A stretch of DNA of 64,000 nucleotides, taken from positions 2,170,001 to 2,234,000 of the forward strand of contig NC_009659.1 in NCBI RefSeq assembly GCF_000013625.1. Direction: 5' to 3'. The stretch is from Janthinobacterium sp. Marseille (lineage in GTDB: Bacteria; Pseudomonadota; Gammaproteobacteria; Burkholderiales; Burkholderiaceae_D). A program made the position numbers and the translations under genes. Shown in pieces: positions 8,343 to 17,770 of this stretch (positions are counted from its first letter, which is position 1; each line of letters starts with the position of its first letter). Under the pieces are notes generated by a model, which ran no database searches, was not told the origin of the DNA, and was given only the letters and a program-made list of their open reading frames with translations.

Positions 8343-9835
8343 GGCTTGTCCTTGTTACTGTTCATATTATTCACAGCCGGCTTGACATCGTTTGCTTCAA
8401 CTTGTTCCGGCTGGTAACCACCGCCCAATGCCAACATCAGCGCAGCGTGGCTTTCCAGCATGCGTGCGGTGATTTGCGCGCGCTGCTGTTCCTGCGTGAG
8501 CAAGGCAACTTCACTATTGAGCAGCACCAGGAAATCCGTCATGCCGGCGGCAAAACCCTTGCTGGCCAGTGTACGTGCTTTGCTTGCCGTCACCAGCGCA
8601 CCGTCGTTCAAGTTCTTTTGTTGCTGCAGGGATTGCGCAACAACCAAGGTGTTGGCAACGCTTTCCAGCGCATGGATCAAGGTACCGTTATAACTCTCGA
8701 CCGCGATATCGTAGGCGGCGGTATGCGCACCCAGGTTGCTGCGCAAACGACCGCCATCAAAAATCGGCAATGAAATGGCGGGGCCGACGCCGCGTATAGA
8801 CGAGTCACCCTTGAGGAAATTGGAAAAACCTATGCCCTGGAAACCAATGAAAGCCATCAGGTTGATGTCCGGATAAAACGCAGCTTTGGCCGCTTCAATT
8901 TGCTTGCCGGCCGCTTCTACGCCCCAGCGACGTGCGGCGACATCCGGACGACGGCCGATCAGGTCAGCCGGCAATACGGCTGGCAGACGCAACCAGGCAT
9001 TATTATCCAGCGCCAGTGTCGGACGTGTAATCTTTTCGCCTTCTGCCGGGCCTTTGCCGGCCAGTGCGGCCAGCTGGTTGCGCAATACGATGATAGCTTC
9101 GTCGTATTGCTCTATCTGTATATGCAAGGGTGGGATCGCAGCTTCCAGCTGCGTCACATCCATTTCGGTTGCCAAACCTGCGGCCAGGCGCTTGCGCATC
9201 ACCTGCAAACCTTTTTCGCGATGCGCCAGGGTGTCTTCGGTTATATCCTTCAAGGCAAACTGCAAGGACAATTGCACGTAGCTGCGCACGATATTATTTT
9301 CCAGCGCCAGGCGCGCCATCTGCGATTCTGCAGATGAAACTTTCACTTCATCCAGCGCCGCAGCCAATTCCTGCCGATGCCTGCCCCATAAGTCCAGATC
9401 GTAAGTCGCTTCTACCGCGACACGGTTATACCAGGCGTAATTCCCTGCTTCCGGCGGCGGGATAAAGTCGTGTGCCGAGAATAATTGACGTGTCATGGAC
9501 GTCGACGCACTGACATTAGGCAAGGTAGCCGACTCTGCCATGCCGGCATAAGCCTGGGCCTGGCGCACACGCGCTTCCGCAATATGCAGGTTCGGGCTGT
9601 CGCTCAAGGCGGTGGCGATCAACGCATCCAGTTGCGCATCGCCATACGCATGCCACCACTGCTGCTGCGGCCATTGCGCGGCATCGTTGACAGCCGCTTG
9701 CGAAATGACCGTACCGCTGCCCAGCGCATTCGCATCCATGCGTTGCGCCTGTGGTTTGATATTGCCCATATCCGCACAGGCGCTTAACAGCGCCGTCATG
9801 CAGGCAATACCAAGATAAGCAATTCTTCGATTCAT
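8339..9835 (-). CDS. NodT-family outer membrane factor lipoprotein
   Basis: TolC-like channel that completes the tripartite pump. The 498-residue precursor has a lipoprotein signal with lipobox LLSAC (Cys about residue 20) and two repeated OEP domains (HIAEARVRQAQAYAGMAESATLPNVSASTS in the first, VEAAGKQIEAAKAAFYPDINLMAFIG in the second), typical of the NodT/RND outer membrane lipoprotein family. It is the first gene of the five-gene operon and overlaps marR by ATGA. The AT-rich stretch upstream (9860-9915) must hold the operon promoter and probably the MarR operator. Confidence 0.92.
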   Translation of the reverse strand: MNRRIAYLGIACMTALLSACADMGNIKPQAQRMDANALGSGTVISQAAVNDAAQWPQQQWWHAYGDAQLDALIATALSDSPNLHIAEARVRQAQAYAGMAESATLPNVSASTSMTRQLFSAHDFIPPPEAGNYAWYNRVAVEATYDLDLWGRHRQELAAALDEVKVSSAESQMARLALENNIVRSYVQLSLQFALKDITEDTLAHREKGLQVMRKRLAAGLATEMDVTQLEAAIPPLHIQIEQYDEAIIVLRNQLAALAGKGPAEGEKITRPTLALDNNAWLRLPAVLPADLIGRRPDVAARRWGVEAAGKQIEAAKAAFYPDINLMAFIGFQGIGFSNFLKGDSSIRGVGPAISLPIFDGGRLRSNLGAHTAAYDIAVESYNGTLIHALESVANTLVVAQSLQQQKNLNDGALVTASKARTLASKGFAAGMTDFLVLLNSEVALLTQEQQRAQITARMLESHAALMLALGGGYQPEQVEANDVKPAVNNMNSNKDKP

Positions 9836-10054
9836 GATGCAAACACCCGTGAACTTGTGGTCGTGGTTTTATTTTACTCCAATATATTTTACTAATGAAC
9901 TATAATTTTATGAAAATTTGCAGATGACTTATTTCATCAACATACATGTCGCCCTATCAATATAGACAAGACAACAAGATCATGTAGGAAATAGATGGCT
10001 GGAAGTGCCGCCAGGCTTGGTAAGCGGCGCTTAATATGTTGCTTATAATCAGCA

Positions 10055-10184
10055 TTGTGCATTTCCCTGAATAGGCGCATAATCAGTTCGCGGTGAGGAA
10101 ACTCGCCCAGGTTTTGCACTTTCCACTATAGGACTGGCGAAACCCTCATATCAAGCCTGCTACCTTTTGGTCGCGGGCTTTTTT
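10055..10184 (+). ncRNA. Candidate structured leader or small RNA upstream of the antiporter
   Basis: Downstream of a TATAAT (10044-10049) lies about 130 nt ending in a strong intrinsic terminator. It contains a GNRA-capped hairpin, GGTGAG-GAAA-CTCGCC (10093-10108 approximately). It does not match any riboswitch class I can recall by its core motifs. It may be a free small RNA or an attenuator in the leader of the K+/H+ antiporter gene, which starts 137 bp after the terminator. Confidence 0.35.
10154..10184 (+). terminator. Intrinsic terminator in antiporter leader region
   Basis: AGCCTGCTACC / GGTCGCGGGCT forms an 11-position stem with one mismatch and one G-T pair around a TTTT loop, followed by five further T residues and then GTTT. 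No plus-strand gene ends here, so it must terminate a non-coding transcript or attenuate the antiporter message. Confidence 0.8.
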
Positions 10185-10321
10185 GTTTCCGGAGCTGGAT
10201 TACTGTCCGCAACAAATAACAAATGTCGACAATTGCTGGCACCAAACTCATTAAAATGATCGTTCGTTGTGCCGGATACAACACCCTCCCCAAGCTTTAC
10301 CCATAGAACCAGGAAAAATTT

Positions 10322-12106
10322 ATGGCAATGGATGGAAGCACCAGCCAGTTAGTTGGCATCGTGACCTTACTGGGCGCTGCAGTAGTAGGCGTTCCGCTCT
10401 TCAAGCGCATTGGCCTTGGATCGGTTCTTGGTTACCTGGCCGCCGGACTTGCCATTGGTCCTTCGGGTTTAGGTTTGATGTCGGATGCTCAGACCATCAT
10501 CCATGTTGCCGAGCTGGGCGTCGTCATGTTCCTGTTCATCATCGGGCTGGAAATGAAACCCTCGCATCTGTGGAGTTTGCGCGGACAAATTTTCGGCCTG
10601 GGCAGCATGCAGGTTGTCGCAAGTTCGATCCTGCTCACAGGCGTAGGCATCGTCTTCGGTTTCCCGTGGCAAGTATCCTTTGTCGCCGGTGCAGGCTTCG
10701 TGCTGACCTCGACCGCCATCGTCATGCAAGTACTCAGTGAACGCGGCGACATACAAACACCCAGAGGGCAACGCATAGTTTCCATCCTGTTGTTTGAAGA
10801 TTTGCTGATCGTTCCCTTGCTGGCGATCGTCGCCTTCCTCGCACCGGCCGATGCGGCCGCCACACATGGTGCGCCTGTTTTACAAAAGATTATCTTTGCC
10901 GCCCTTTCCTTAACCGTATTGATAGGTGCAGGCATCTGGCTCCTGAATCCGCTGTTCCGCGTGCTGGCAAAGGCAAAAGCGCGCGAAGTCATGACGGCTG
11001 CTGCCTTGCTGGTGGTGCTCGGTGCCGCACTCCTGATGGAACTGGGTGGCCTGTCGATGGCGATGGGCGCGTTTTTGGCAGGCGTCCTGCTGTCGGAATC
11101 GACCTTCCGCCATCAACTGGAAGCAGACATAGAACCGTTCCGCGGCTTGCTGCTGGGACTGTTCTTCCTCGGCGTCGGCATGGCCTTGAATCTTGATGTG
11201 GTCGCCAGCAACTGGCAACTGGTCATTGCCGGCGTCCTGGCCCTCATGCTTGCCAAGGCTTTTTGCATCTACTGTGTGGCACGCCTGGCAAAAAGTAATC
11301 ATGCAGAAGCAATCGACCGCGCCATACTCATGGCGCAAGGCGGCGAGTTTGCCTTCGTGCTCTTCACCGAAGCACTCAAGCTGAATGTAATTTCAGCTGA
11401 AATCAATGCCAACATCACCGCTATCGTCGTGCTTTCCATGGCATTGACTCCGATGGTCGTGGTGTTGCACAAACGCTTTGGCGGCAAACCGGGTGTTTCA
11501 CTCGACGGCATCGAAGAACCAAGGGATGTGCAGGCAAGCGTCCTCATTATCGGCTTCGGCCGGGTTGGCCAGATTGCGAGCCAGGGACCGCTGGCCAAGG
11601 GCGCAAAGCTATCGATTATCGATAATGATCCGGACGTCATCCGCGCTGTCGAACCATACGGCTTCAAGGTTTTTTATGGCGATGGCGGACGCCCTGATAT
11701 TTTGCACGCGGCAGGTGCACTACAGGCATCAGTCATCCTGGTCTGCATTAATGACAAAAATGCCGTGACAAGAATCGTGGAGACGGCAAAGCAGGAATGT
11801 CCGCATACAAAACTCGTAGTGCGTGCCTTTGATCGCGAACATGCGCTCGAACTGGTCAAACATGATGCCGATTTCGTCGTCCGTGAAACGTTTGAAGCAT
11901 CATTGCAAATGGCAAAGCAGGCAGTCATCCTGCTGGGTTCCGAAGTACAGGAAGCCGAAGAACTGATTGCCGATGTACGCAGCCGGGATGCCGAACGCTT
12001 CGCGCTGGAAACGACCGGCGGCCTGTTTGCCGGTCGTGCGCTGGTATTGGGAAATATTGAATACATCCCGCCACCGAAGAAAGCTGAAGATGATGCTGAC
12101 AGCTAA
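10322..12106 (+). CDS. CPA2 family K+/H+ antiporter with RCK domain (KefB/KefC-like)
   Basis: Inner-membrane cation:proton antiporter, 594 residues. A Na_H_exchanger domain of about 12 helices (residues 10-385) includes GFVLTSTAIVMQVLSERG and LLFEDLLIVPLLAI, followed by a cytosolic TrkA-N/RCK nucleotide-binding domain (VLIIGFGRVGQ, residues 407-417, with acidic IIDNDPD at strand beta2). Proteins of this type (KefB, KefC, YbaL) expel potassium under electrophile or oxidative stress. No ancillary KefF/KefG gene is adjacent, so ligand control by glutathione conjugates is uncertain. Start at 10322 follows AGGAAAAATTT; a second ATG two codons later is possible. Confidence 0.9.
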   Translation: MAMDGSTSQLVGIVTLLGAAVVGVPLFKRIGLGSVLGYLAAGLAIGPSGLGLMSDAQTIIHVAELGVVMFLFIIGLEMKPSHLWSLRGQIFGLGSMQVVASSILLTGVGIVFGFPWQVSFVAGAGFVLTSTAIVMQVLSERGDIQTPRGQRIVSILLFEDLLIVPLLAIVAFLAPADAAATHGAPVLQKIIFAALSLTVLIGAGIWLLNPLFRVLAKAKAREVMTAAALLVVLGAALLMELGGLSMAMGAFLAGVLLSESTFRHQLEADIEPFRGLLLGLFFLGVGMALNLDVVASNWQLVIAGVLALMLAKAFCIYCVARLAKSNHAEAIDRAILMAQGGEFAFVLFTEALKLNVISAEINANITAIVVLSMALTPMVVVLHKRFGGKPGVSLDGIEEPRDVQASVLIIGFGRVGQIASQGPLAKGAKLSIIDNDPDVIRAVEPYGFKVFYGDGGRPDILHAAGALQASVILVCINDKNAVTRIVETAKQECPHTKLVVRAFDREHALELVKHDADFVVRETFEASLQMAKQAVILLGSEVQEAEELIADVRSRDAERFALETTGGLFAGRALVLGNIEYIPPPKKAEDDADS

Positions 12107-12152
12107 GCGTCGCATGCCCGGCTAAGTCCAGATGATTTCTGGATGCGGATGC

Positions 12153-13052
12153 CTAACGACGTGAAGAAATGACGATCCCGCCGACGATCAATATGAAGGC
12201 GATGCCATGATACAGATGCGGCATCTCGCCAAGAAAGGCCGATGACATCAATGCGGCAAACAGTGGCGTCAAGTTAGCAAAGAATCCGGCGATGGTCGGC
12301 CCCACCCTTTGCACGCCTATGCCCCAGCAGCGCAAGGCAATGATGGCCGGCCCGATGGCGACGAATATCAGCGCCGCCACCAAAGGCCAGCCCCAATCTA
12401 TATGCAGGTCACCGAGCGCCCATTCACCGGCAGTAAACAGGCATGACCACGCGACACCGAAGGCAACCTGCGCCAACAGGAAGGCGGCCCAGTCACTGCG
12501 TATCTCTTCCGGGTCTTTTGGCAGCGTCAGCAACCAGCTATAGAAGGACCAGACGATGGCTGCGATGATCATGAAAACATCGCCTGCCACCAGGCGCAAC
12601 GCCAATAGCTGACGCAACTCGCCACGACTCAACACGATCAGCACGCCAACAATGGACAAGACCGCACCCAGGGCCTGCTTGTGTGAAACCTTGACGCCAA
12701 AGAACAGGGAACCGATCAACAGCATCCACACCGGCATGCTGGCTGCCACCAGGGTCACATTGATAGGTGAAGAAGTCTGCAGCGCCAGGTATTGCAGGGT
12801 GTTATACAAGCCGACGCCAAGCAGGCCCAGCAAGGAAAAGCGACGCCAGTTACGCCAGAACGGACTGTCACGCCGGAAAATCCAGCTCGCCAACGGCAAC
12901 AGGATCAGCATCGCGATCGCCCAGCGCAACAAATTCAGCGTCACCGGCGGTACCATCGCATTCACGGACCGACCGACGATCGCATTCCCTGCCCACATAA
13001 TGGGTGCGAGGGTCAGCAACAATGCGGTCGAAGGCGTTATCTTGTGAGTCAT
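12153..13052 (-). CDS. EamA/DMT family exporter
   Basis: Drug/metabolite transporter superfamily protein, about 299 residues with ten hydrophobic segments in two EamA repeats (residues about 10-145 and 155-295). Conserved elements are NAIVGR near the N-terminus and the repeat ends GVLIVLSRGEL and GIAFILIVGGIVIS. The substrate is unknown; members export amino acids or other metabolites. The start is put at the ATG at 13052; the upstream TTG at 13058 adds two residues. It converges on the antiporter gene, with a weak hairpin (12127-12143) in the 46-bp gap. Confidence 0.87.
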   Translation of the reverse strand: MTHKITPSTALLLTLAPIMWAGNAIVGRSVNAMVPPVTLNLLRWAIAMLILLPLASWIFRRDSPFWRNWRRFSLLGLLGVGLYNTLQYLALQTSSPINVTLVAASMPVWMLLIGSLFFGVKVSHKQALGAVLSIVGVLIVLSRGELRQLLALRLVAGDVFMIIAAIVWSFYSWLLTLPKDPEEIRSDWAAFLLAQVAFGVAWSCLFTAGEWALGDLHIDWGWPLVAALIFVAIGPAIIALRCWGIGVQRVGPTIAGFFANLTPLFAALMSSAFLGEMPHLYHGIAFILIVGGIVISSRR

Positions 13053-13179
13053 GGGCAAAAAAGATAAAGCCTTTGCAAGCTATAGCCATGCAAAGGCGGA
13101 TAAATCAAACAATCCGAGAGGATACTTGATAAGCCTGACTTGTGTCTGACGCGATAAACATCTGTCACAGCGGGCCGGT

Positions 13180-13635
<456 letters not shown>

Positions 13636-13644
13636 TTATATCGT

Positions 13645-14037
13645 TCAGGCATGTTGATAGCGATATTCCTGCGTATAACCGCCATAACCGTAGGACGCCG
13701 CCCTGACATCCTGCACATAGATATAACTCTCTTCATGCAGGTTACCGAGGATGCGCTCGAAACCGGCGAATGCTTCCCGGATGTACTGTGCCTTTTCATC
13801 CTTGGTATTGGTTTCATCCGTAATCTTGATATCGAAGTAAAAGCTGTTTTTCTTTTGCTCGCTCAAAAGATGACCGCCAACCACCCAACTATCGTGGCTC
13901 ACATAGTCGATGGCAATCGCGGTGACTTCGCGTTTCTTTTTCAGGATACGAGTTGTCAGGTCCAGTAATAGCTCGGCGATCTGTTTGGTCAACTCAGGTG
14001 TTTTTTCAGCGCTTACTTTCACGTTCAGGATAGGCAT
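13645..14037 (-). CDS. Tautomerase family protein
   Basis: A 130-residue protein beginning MPILNVKVS. After removal of Met, Pro would be the catalytic N-terminal residue of 4-oxalocrotonate-tautomerase-like enzymes. The length is about twice that of classical 4-OT, and sequences after residue 60 (FYFDIKITDETNTKDEKAQYIREAF) fit the longer subgroup. Substrate unknown. AAGGAG precedes the ATG. It lies 47 bp downstream of a MarR gene in the same orientation, with a MarR-like operator in between, so it is probably controlled by that regulator. Confidence 0.82.
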   Translation of the reverse strand: MPILNVKVSAEKTPELTKQIAELLLDLTTRILKKKREVTAIAIDYVSHDSWVVGGHLLSEQKKNSFYFDIKITDETNTKDEKAQYIREAFAGFERILGNLHEESYIYVQDVRAASYGYGGYTQEYRYQHA

Positions 14038-14051
14038 TTGAAGCTCCTTTT

Positions 14052-14069
14052 TAGTTTGCTATACAACTA
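14052..14069. promoter_or_regulatory. Candidate MarR operator, copy 1
   Basis: TAGTTTGCTATACAACTA is an 18-bp imperfect palindrome (TAGTT...AACTA). It lies between the marR stop and the tautomerase ATG. A closely similar 18-mer lies upstream of marR at 14522-14539; shared core GCTATRCAACTA. Position and symmetry fit MarR-family binding. Confidence 0.7.
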
Positions 14070-14084
14070 CTTATTTAAAAAAAC

Positions 14085-14501
14085 TCAGGCAATGACTGAG
14101 CGAACTTTTTTAACTTTGGTAACGGTTTCATCAAACTGCGCCACGCCCAGCTCCTTCTTCAGGCGCTTCGTTACTTCCCCGCTGGCAGCATCCAGTTGCT
14201 CACGCAAGGCCAGGCCCGCGGTACTGGGTTCAATCGCTGCTTCCCGCCCGTCGCGTGCTGTCGCCACCCGCTGCAGCAATTGCATCTGCTGCAAACCATC
14301 CAGCGTACGCGTCGCGGTCGAACGTGAAATCGCCAGGGTCGCGGCCAATTCACTCTGCAACATGCCAGGATTCGCCAGTACCGCACGCAACATGAAAACT
14401 TGCGACGGCGTCAGGCCGAATGGCTTGAAAGCCTTGGTCCATTCGCGCTCGAGGACGCGGGCCAAAGCTGTCGTATTGAAATAGAGGCAGTGATCAAACA
14501 T
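14085..14501 (-). CDS. MarR family transcriptional regulator
   Basis: A winged-helix regulator of 138 residues from the ATG at 14501 (a TTG at 14519 would add six). The DNA-binding part reads LTPSQVFMLRAVLANPGMLQSELAATLAISRSTATRTLDGLQQMQLL, followed by a wing TARDGREAAIEPS. It sits between two matching 18-bp palindromes, one before its own gene and the divergent chromate transporter, the other before the tautomerase gene. It is therefore a likely local repressor of all three. The inducing ligand is unknown. Confidence 0.9.
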   Translation of the reverse strand: MFDHCLYFNTTALARVLEREWTKAFKPFGLTPSQVFMLRAVLANPGMLQSELAATLAISRSTATRTLDGLQQMQLLQRVATARDGREAAIEPSTAGLALREQLDAASGEVTKRLKKELGVAQFDETVTKVKKVRSVIA

Positions 14502-14521
14502 GCCTGAAGCATAGACCAAAG

Positions 14522-14539
14522 TAATTCGCTATGCAACTA
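14522..14539. promoter_or_regulatory. Candidate MarR operator, copy 2, in marR/chrA divergent region
   Basis: TAATTCGCTATGCAACTA matches copy 1 at 14052 in 15 of 18 positions. It lies 20 bp before the marR ATG and 75 bp before the chrA ATG, where it could block both promoters. Confidence 0.7.
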
Positions 14540-14613
14540 AATATTTGAAATATTTTTACCTATGCTCCCAGGCAATATGTAATAGTCTTGCCAGTCCGAA
14601 AAGAACACCCACC

Positions 14614-15978
14614 ATGAGCCAGCCTTCCCCAGTTGATACGCCAGCCAGCAGTACTGCGCCAGAAGCCGTGAGCTTCACACAGGCATTGGCCTTGTGGTTC
14701 AAGCTTGGTTTCCTCGGCTTCGGTGGTCCGGCGGCGCAGATCTCATTGATGCACAGGGAACTGGTCGAACAGCGCCGCTGGATCAGTGAAAAACGTTTCC
14801 TGCATGCGCTCAATTACTGCATGCTGCTGCCCGGTCCCGAAGCGCAACAGCTGGCAACATATATGGGCTGGCTGATGCACCGTAGCAAAGGCGGCATTGC
14901 GGCCGGCCTGCTATTCGTGCTGCCCTCGCTGTTTTTCCTGATCACCTTATCCTGGCTGTATATTGCCTATGGTCATTTACCACTGATCGCGGGCCTGTTT
15001 TACGGCATCAAACCGGCGATTACAGCCGTTGTCATACATGCGGTCCATCGCATCGGTTCACGCGCCTTAAAAAACGGCATGATGTGGGCGATAGCGGCTG
15101 CCTCTTTCATTGCCATCTTCGTCTTCAACATTCCTTTCCCCCTCATCATTGCCTGCGCGGCATTGCTGGCCTACCTGGGCAGTCGCTATATGCCGCAAAA
15201 ATTTTCCGCCAACGGCAGTCATGGCCAGCCGGATAAATCATATGGTGCGGCGCTTATCGATGACGATACGCCACCACCAGCGCATGCGCAGTTCCGCTGG
15301 GCCGGCTTGTACAAGATATTGCTGATAGGCGGTTTACTGTGGTGTGTGCCGATGGCTGTGCTGGCCCTTGCGCTGGGCTGGCAACATACCCTGACGCAAA
15401 TGGGCTGGTTCTTTACCAAGGCGGCTTTGCTGACCTTCGGTGGCGCGTATGCTGTCTTGCCGTATATCTACCAGGGTGCGATCACGCATTACAACTGGCT
15501 CACACCGACGCAAATGATAGACGGCCTGGCCCTCGGTGAAGCCAATCCGGGGCCATTGATCATGGTGGTGGCCTTCGTCGGCTTTGTCGGTGCTTATGTA
15601 CAAGCGATTTTCGGTCCCGAGCTGCAATTCATTGCCGGTGCGACGGCGGCAGTCCTGGTGACCTGGTTCACTTTCCTGCCTTCATTCATTTTCATCCTGG
15701 CAGGCGGACCACTGGTGGAATCAACCCATGGCAACTTGAAATTCACGGCACCGCTGAGCGGCATCACCGCAGCCGTAGTCGGCGTGATCCTCAACCTGGG
15801 AATGTTCTTCGCTTACCACGTGCTGTGGCCGACCGGCTTTACCGGTGATTTCGACTGGATCGCCGCCCTGATGGCAATCGCCGCAGCAATCGCCTTGCTG
15901 CATTACAAGCGTAAAGTGATACATGTGATTGCTGCCAGCGCCCTGCTCGGCCTCTTACTGAAAACCGTCGTGCTATAA
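14614..15978 (+). CDS. chrA: Chromate transporter (ChrA, two-domain)
   Basis: CHR-family membrane protein exporting chromate and possibly related oxyanions. The 454-residue protein has the two homologous halves of long-chain ChrA: FKLGFLGFGGPAAQISLMHRE near residue 30 and FFTKAALLTFGGAYAVLPYI near residue 290, with MLLPGPEAQQ and GLALGEANPGPLI motifs and about ten to twelve membrane helices. The ATG at 14614 is chosen; the frame stays open from a TTG at 14545 but that reading would include the promoter region. Divergent from marR with a shared operator. No chrB is nearby, so resistance regulation would rest on the MarR protein, which is inference. Confidence 0.93.
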   Translation: MSQPSPVDTPASSTAPEAVSFTQALALWFKLGFLGFGGPAAQISLMHRELVEQRRWISEKRFLHALNYCMLLPGPEAQQLATYMGWLMHRSKGGIAAGLLFVLPSLFFLITLSWLYIAYGHLPLIAGLFYGIKPAITAVVIHAVHRIGSRALKNGMMWAIAAASFIAIFVFNIPFPLIIACAALLAYLGSRYMPQKFSANGSHGQPDKSYGAALIDDDTPPPAHAQFRWAGLYKILLIGGLLWCVPMAVLALALGWQHTLTQMGWFFTKAALLTFGGAYAVLPYIYQGAITHYNWLTPTQMIDGLALGEANPGPLIMVVAFVGFVGAYVQAIFGPELQFIAGATAAVLVTWFTFLPSFIFILAGGPLVESTHGNLKFTAPLSGITAAVVGVILNLGMFFAYHVLWPTGFTGDFDWIAALMAIAAAIALLHYKRKVIHVIAASALLGLLLKTVVL

Positions 15979-16018
15979 AAAACGGAGTTGCCGTGCAGGT
16001 TTTGCATGGCAACTCCGT
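15974..16018 (-). terminator. Intrinsic terminator of the aceAB unit
   Basis: ACGGAGTTGCC / GGCAACTCCGT (15982-15992 and 16008-16018) gives an 11-bp perfect stem that can extend inward to about 16 bp. On the minus strand it is followed by TTTTTT, which overlaps the end of chrA. It terminates aceB and may also stop chrA, although the plus strand lacks a T-run. Confidence 0.8.
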
Positions 16019-16056
16019 ACAAAGAGAAAGCGCTGTCTTGCGCTATCCCAGACACA

Positions 16057-17655
16057 TCAAATTTCTTCGTACAAAGGCAGAGTGAGGAATTCTGCAAACG
16101 AAGTCGAGGTCGACATTTCTTCGAAAATTTGCGCAGCACGGACATAGCTTGGGCTGCTGCCATTCGGCGCGTCCTGCTTCACCTTCAGCAATTCTTCCTG
16201 GATCATCGGACGCACCATTTCGGCGGTGATCTTGCGACCGTCATCCAGCACACCCTTGTTTGAACGTATCCATTGCCAGACTTGCGAACGGCTGATCTCG
16301 GCAGTCGCCGCATCTTCCATCAGGTTATGGATAGGCACGCAGCCATTGCCGTCCAGCCAGCTGCCGAGGTAATGGATACCGACGTTGATGTTGTAACGCA
16401 AGCCGGCTTCGGTGATTGGTGTTTCCGGCTGGAAGTCCAATAAGTCATCCGCCGTCGCATGCACGTCGTCGCGCAACTTGCCGATCTGGTTCGGTTTATC
16501 GCCCAGGACTTTCTTGAACTCCGTCATTGCCAGCTCGACCAGGCCCGGGTGTGCCACCCAGCCGCCGTCGTAGCCGTCTATCGCATCGCGTTCCTTATCA
16601 ATGCGCACCGCATTCATCGCCAGCTCATTCTTGACCGGATCGTTCTTGATCGGGATCAGTGCAGCCATGCCGCCCATTGCATGTGCGCCGCGACGATGGC
16701 AGGTCTTCAGCAAGAGCAAGGCGTAGGAACGCATGAAAGGCACGGTCATCGTGACCTTGGCGCGATCCGCCAGGCAAAAGTCTTTGTCCAGCCTGAATTT
16801 CTTGATGCACGAAAAGATGTAATCCCAGCGTCCGGCATTCAAACCGGCGCTATGGTCTTTCAGCTCATACAGGATTTCATCCATCTCGAATGCGGCGAGG
16901 ATGGTTTCGATCAGGACGGTTGCCTTGATCGTGCCTTGCGGCAGGCCCAGTTCGCGTTGCGTCATGACGAAGATGTCATTCCACAGGCGCGCTTCCAGGT
17001 GTGACTCCAGTTTCGGCAAATAGAAGAATGGCCCTTCACCGCGCTTATGTAATTCATGTGCGTTGTGGAACATGAACAGTGCAAAATCGAAGATGCCACC
17101 CGAGACCCGCTTGCCATCCACCAGTACATGCTTTTCATCCAGATGCCAGCCGCGCGGGCGCACCATCAGGGTCGCGATCCTGGCATTGAGCTTGTATTGC
17201 TTGCCATTGCGCTCAGTGGTGATACTACCGCGCACGGCGTCGATCAGATTGAGCTGGCCCTCGATCTGGTTTTCCCAATTCGGCGTATTCGCATCTTCAA
17301 AATCGGCCATATACACATCGGCACCCGAGTTGAAGGCATTGATCACCATCTTGCGATCGACCGGGCCGGTGATTTCCACGCGGCGGCAAGCCAGCGCTTC
17401 CGGGATCGGCGCAATCCGCCAGTCGGCGGCGCGGATGGCTGCTGTCTCCGGCAGGAAATCAGGACGCTCGCCGGCATCGATACGTTTGGCACGTTGGACT
17501 CGAATCGCCAGCAATTCCTGACGGCGTGCTTCAAAGCTGCGGCTCAGTTTGACGACCAGCGCCAGCGCATCAGGCGTCAACACCTGTTCGTAGTCTGCTT
17601 TGAATTCGCCTTCAATTTCTATTCCTGCCGGGATGTCTATCGTGCTCTCAGTCAT
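16057..17655 (-). CDS. aceB: Malate synthase A
   Basis: Condenses glyoxylate and acetyl-CoA to malate, the second step of the glyoxylate shunt. The 532-residue chain is the normal size for the A isoform (G isoforms exceed 700). Visible family segments include ITGPVDRKMVINAFNSGADVYMADFEDANTPNW near residues 95-125, TLMVRPRGWHLDEKHV, and GTIKATVLIETILAAFEMDEILYELKDH with the Mg-binding Glu. The ATG at 17655 has GGAG 6 bp upstream; another in-frame ATG at 17667 overlaps that site and is less likely. It follows aceA on the same strand after 115 bp that hold a hairpin (17726-17751) without a T-run. Confidence 0.96.
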   Translation of the reverse strand: MTESTIDIPAGIEIEGEFKADYEQVLTPDALALVVKLSRSFEARRQELLAIRVQRAKRIDAGERPDFLPETAAIRAADWRIAPIPEALACRRVEITGPVDRKMVINAFNSGADVYMADFEDANTPNWENQIEGQLNLIDAVRGSITTERNGKQYKLNARIATLMVRPRGWHLDEKHVLVDGKRVSGGIFDFALFMFHNAHELHKRGEGPFFYLPKLESHLEARLWNDIFVMTQRELGLPQGTIKATVLIETILAAFEMDEILYELKDHSAGLNAGRWDYIFSCIKKFRLDKDFCLADRAKVTMTVPFMRSYALLLLKTCHRRGAHAMGGMAALIPIKNDPVKNELAMNAVRIDKERDAIDGYDGGWVAHPGLVELAMTEFKKVLGDKPNQIGKLRDDVHATADDLLDFQPETPITEAGLRYNINVGIHYLGSWLDGNGCVPIHNLMEDAATAEISRSQVWQWIRSNKGVLDDGRKITAEMVRPMIQEELLKVKQDAPNGSSPSYVRAAQIFEEMSTSTSFAEFLTLPLYEEI

Positions 17656-17770
17656 GCTTGTCTCCATAAATATTTGAATCAGTGAGGTACAACTCTGTGA
17701 TTGCTACTACTCTGCTTCTGCTTCAGACCGCATCCCCGCAAGGACGCGGTCCCCCTTTGACAGGACGCCT

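Larger units (their letters stand above)
9843..10321. other. Gene-free interval between efflux operon and antiporter gene
   Basis: The left part (9860-9915) is AT-rich and should hold the minus-strand promoter of the efflux operon. The middle has a TATAAT on the plus strand (10044-10049), with TTGGTA 21 bp upstream, a long spacing for a promoter. From there to 10184 lies a candidate structured transcript described separately. The remainder (10185-10321) is a spacer leading to the antiporter start. A 60-codon minus-strand frame here lacks any support as a gene. Confidence 0.5.

Noticed and set aside
9937..10119. A 60-codon minus-strand frame between the efflux operon and the antiporter
   Set aside because: No ribosome-binding site, no recognisable features, and it runs antisense through the candidate structured leader.
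12127..12143. Hairpin between the antiporter and DMT exporter genes as a terminator
   Set aside because: Only 6 bp of stem and no T-run on either strand.
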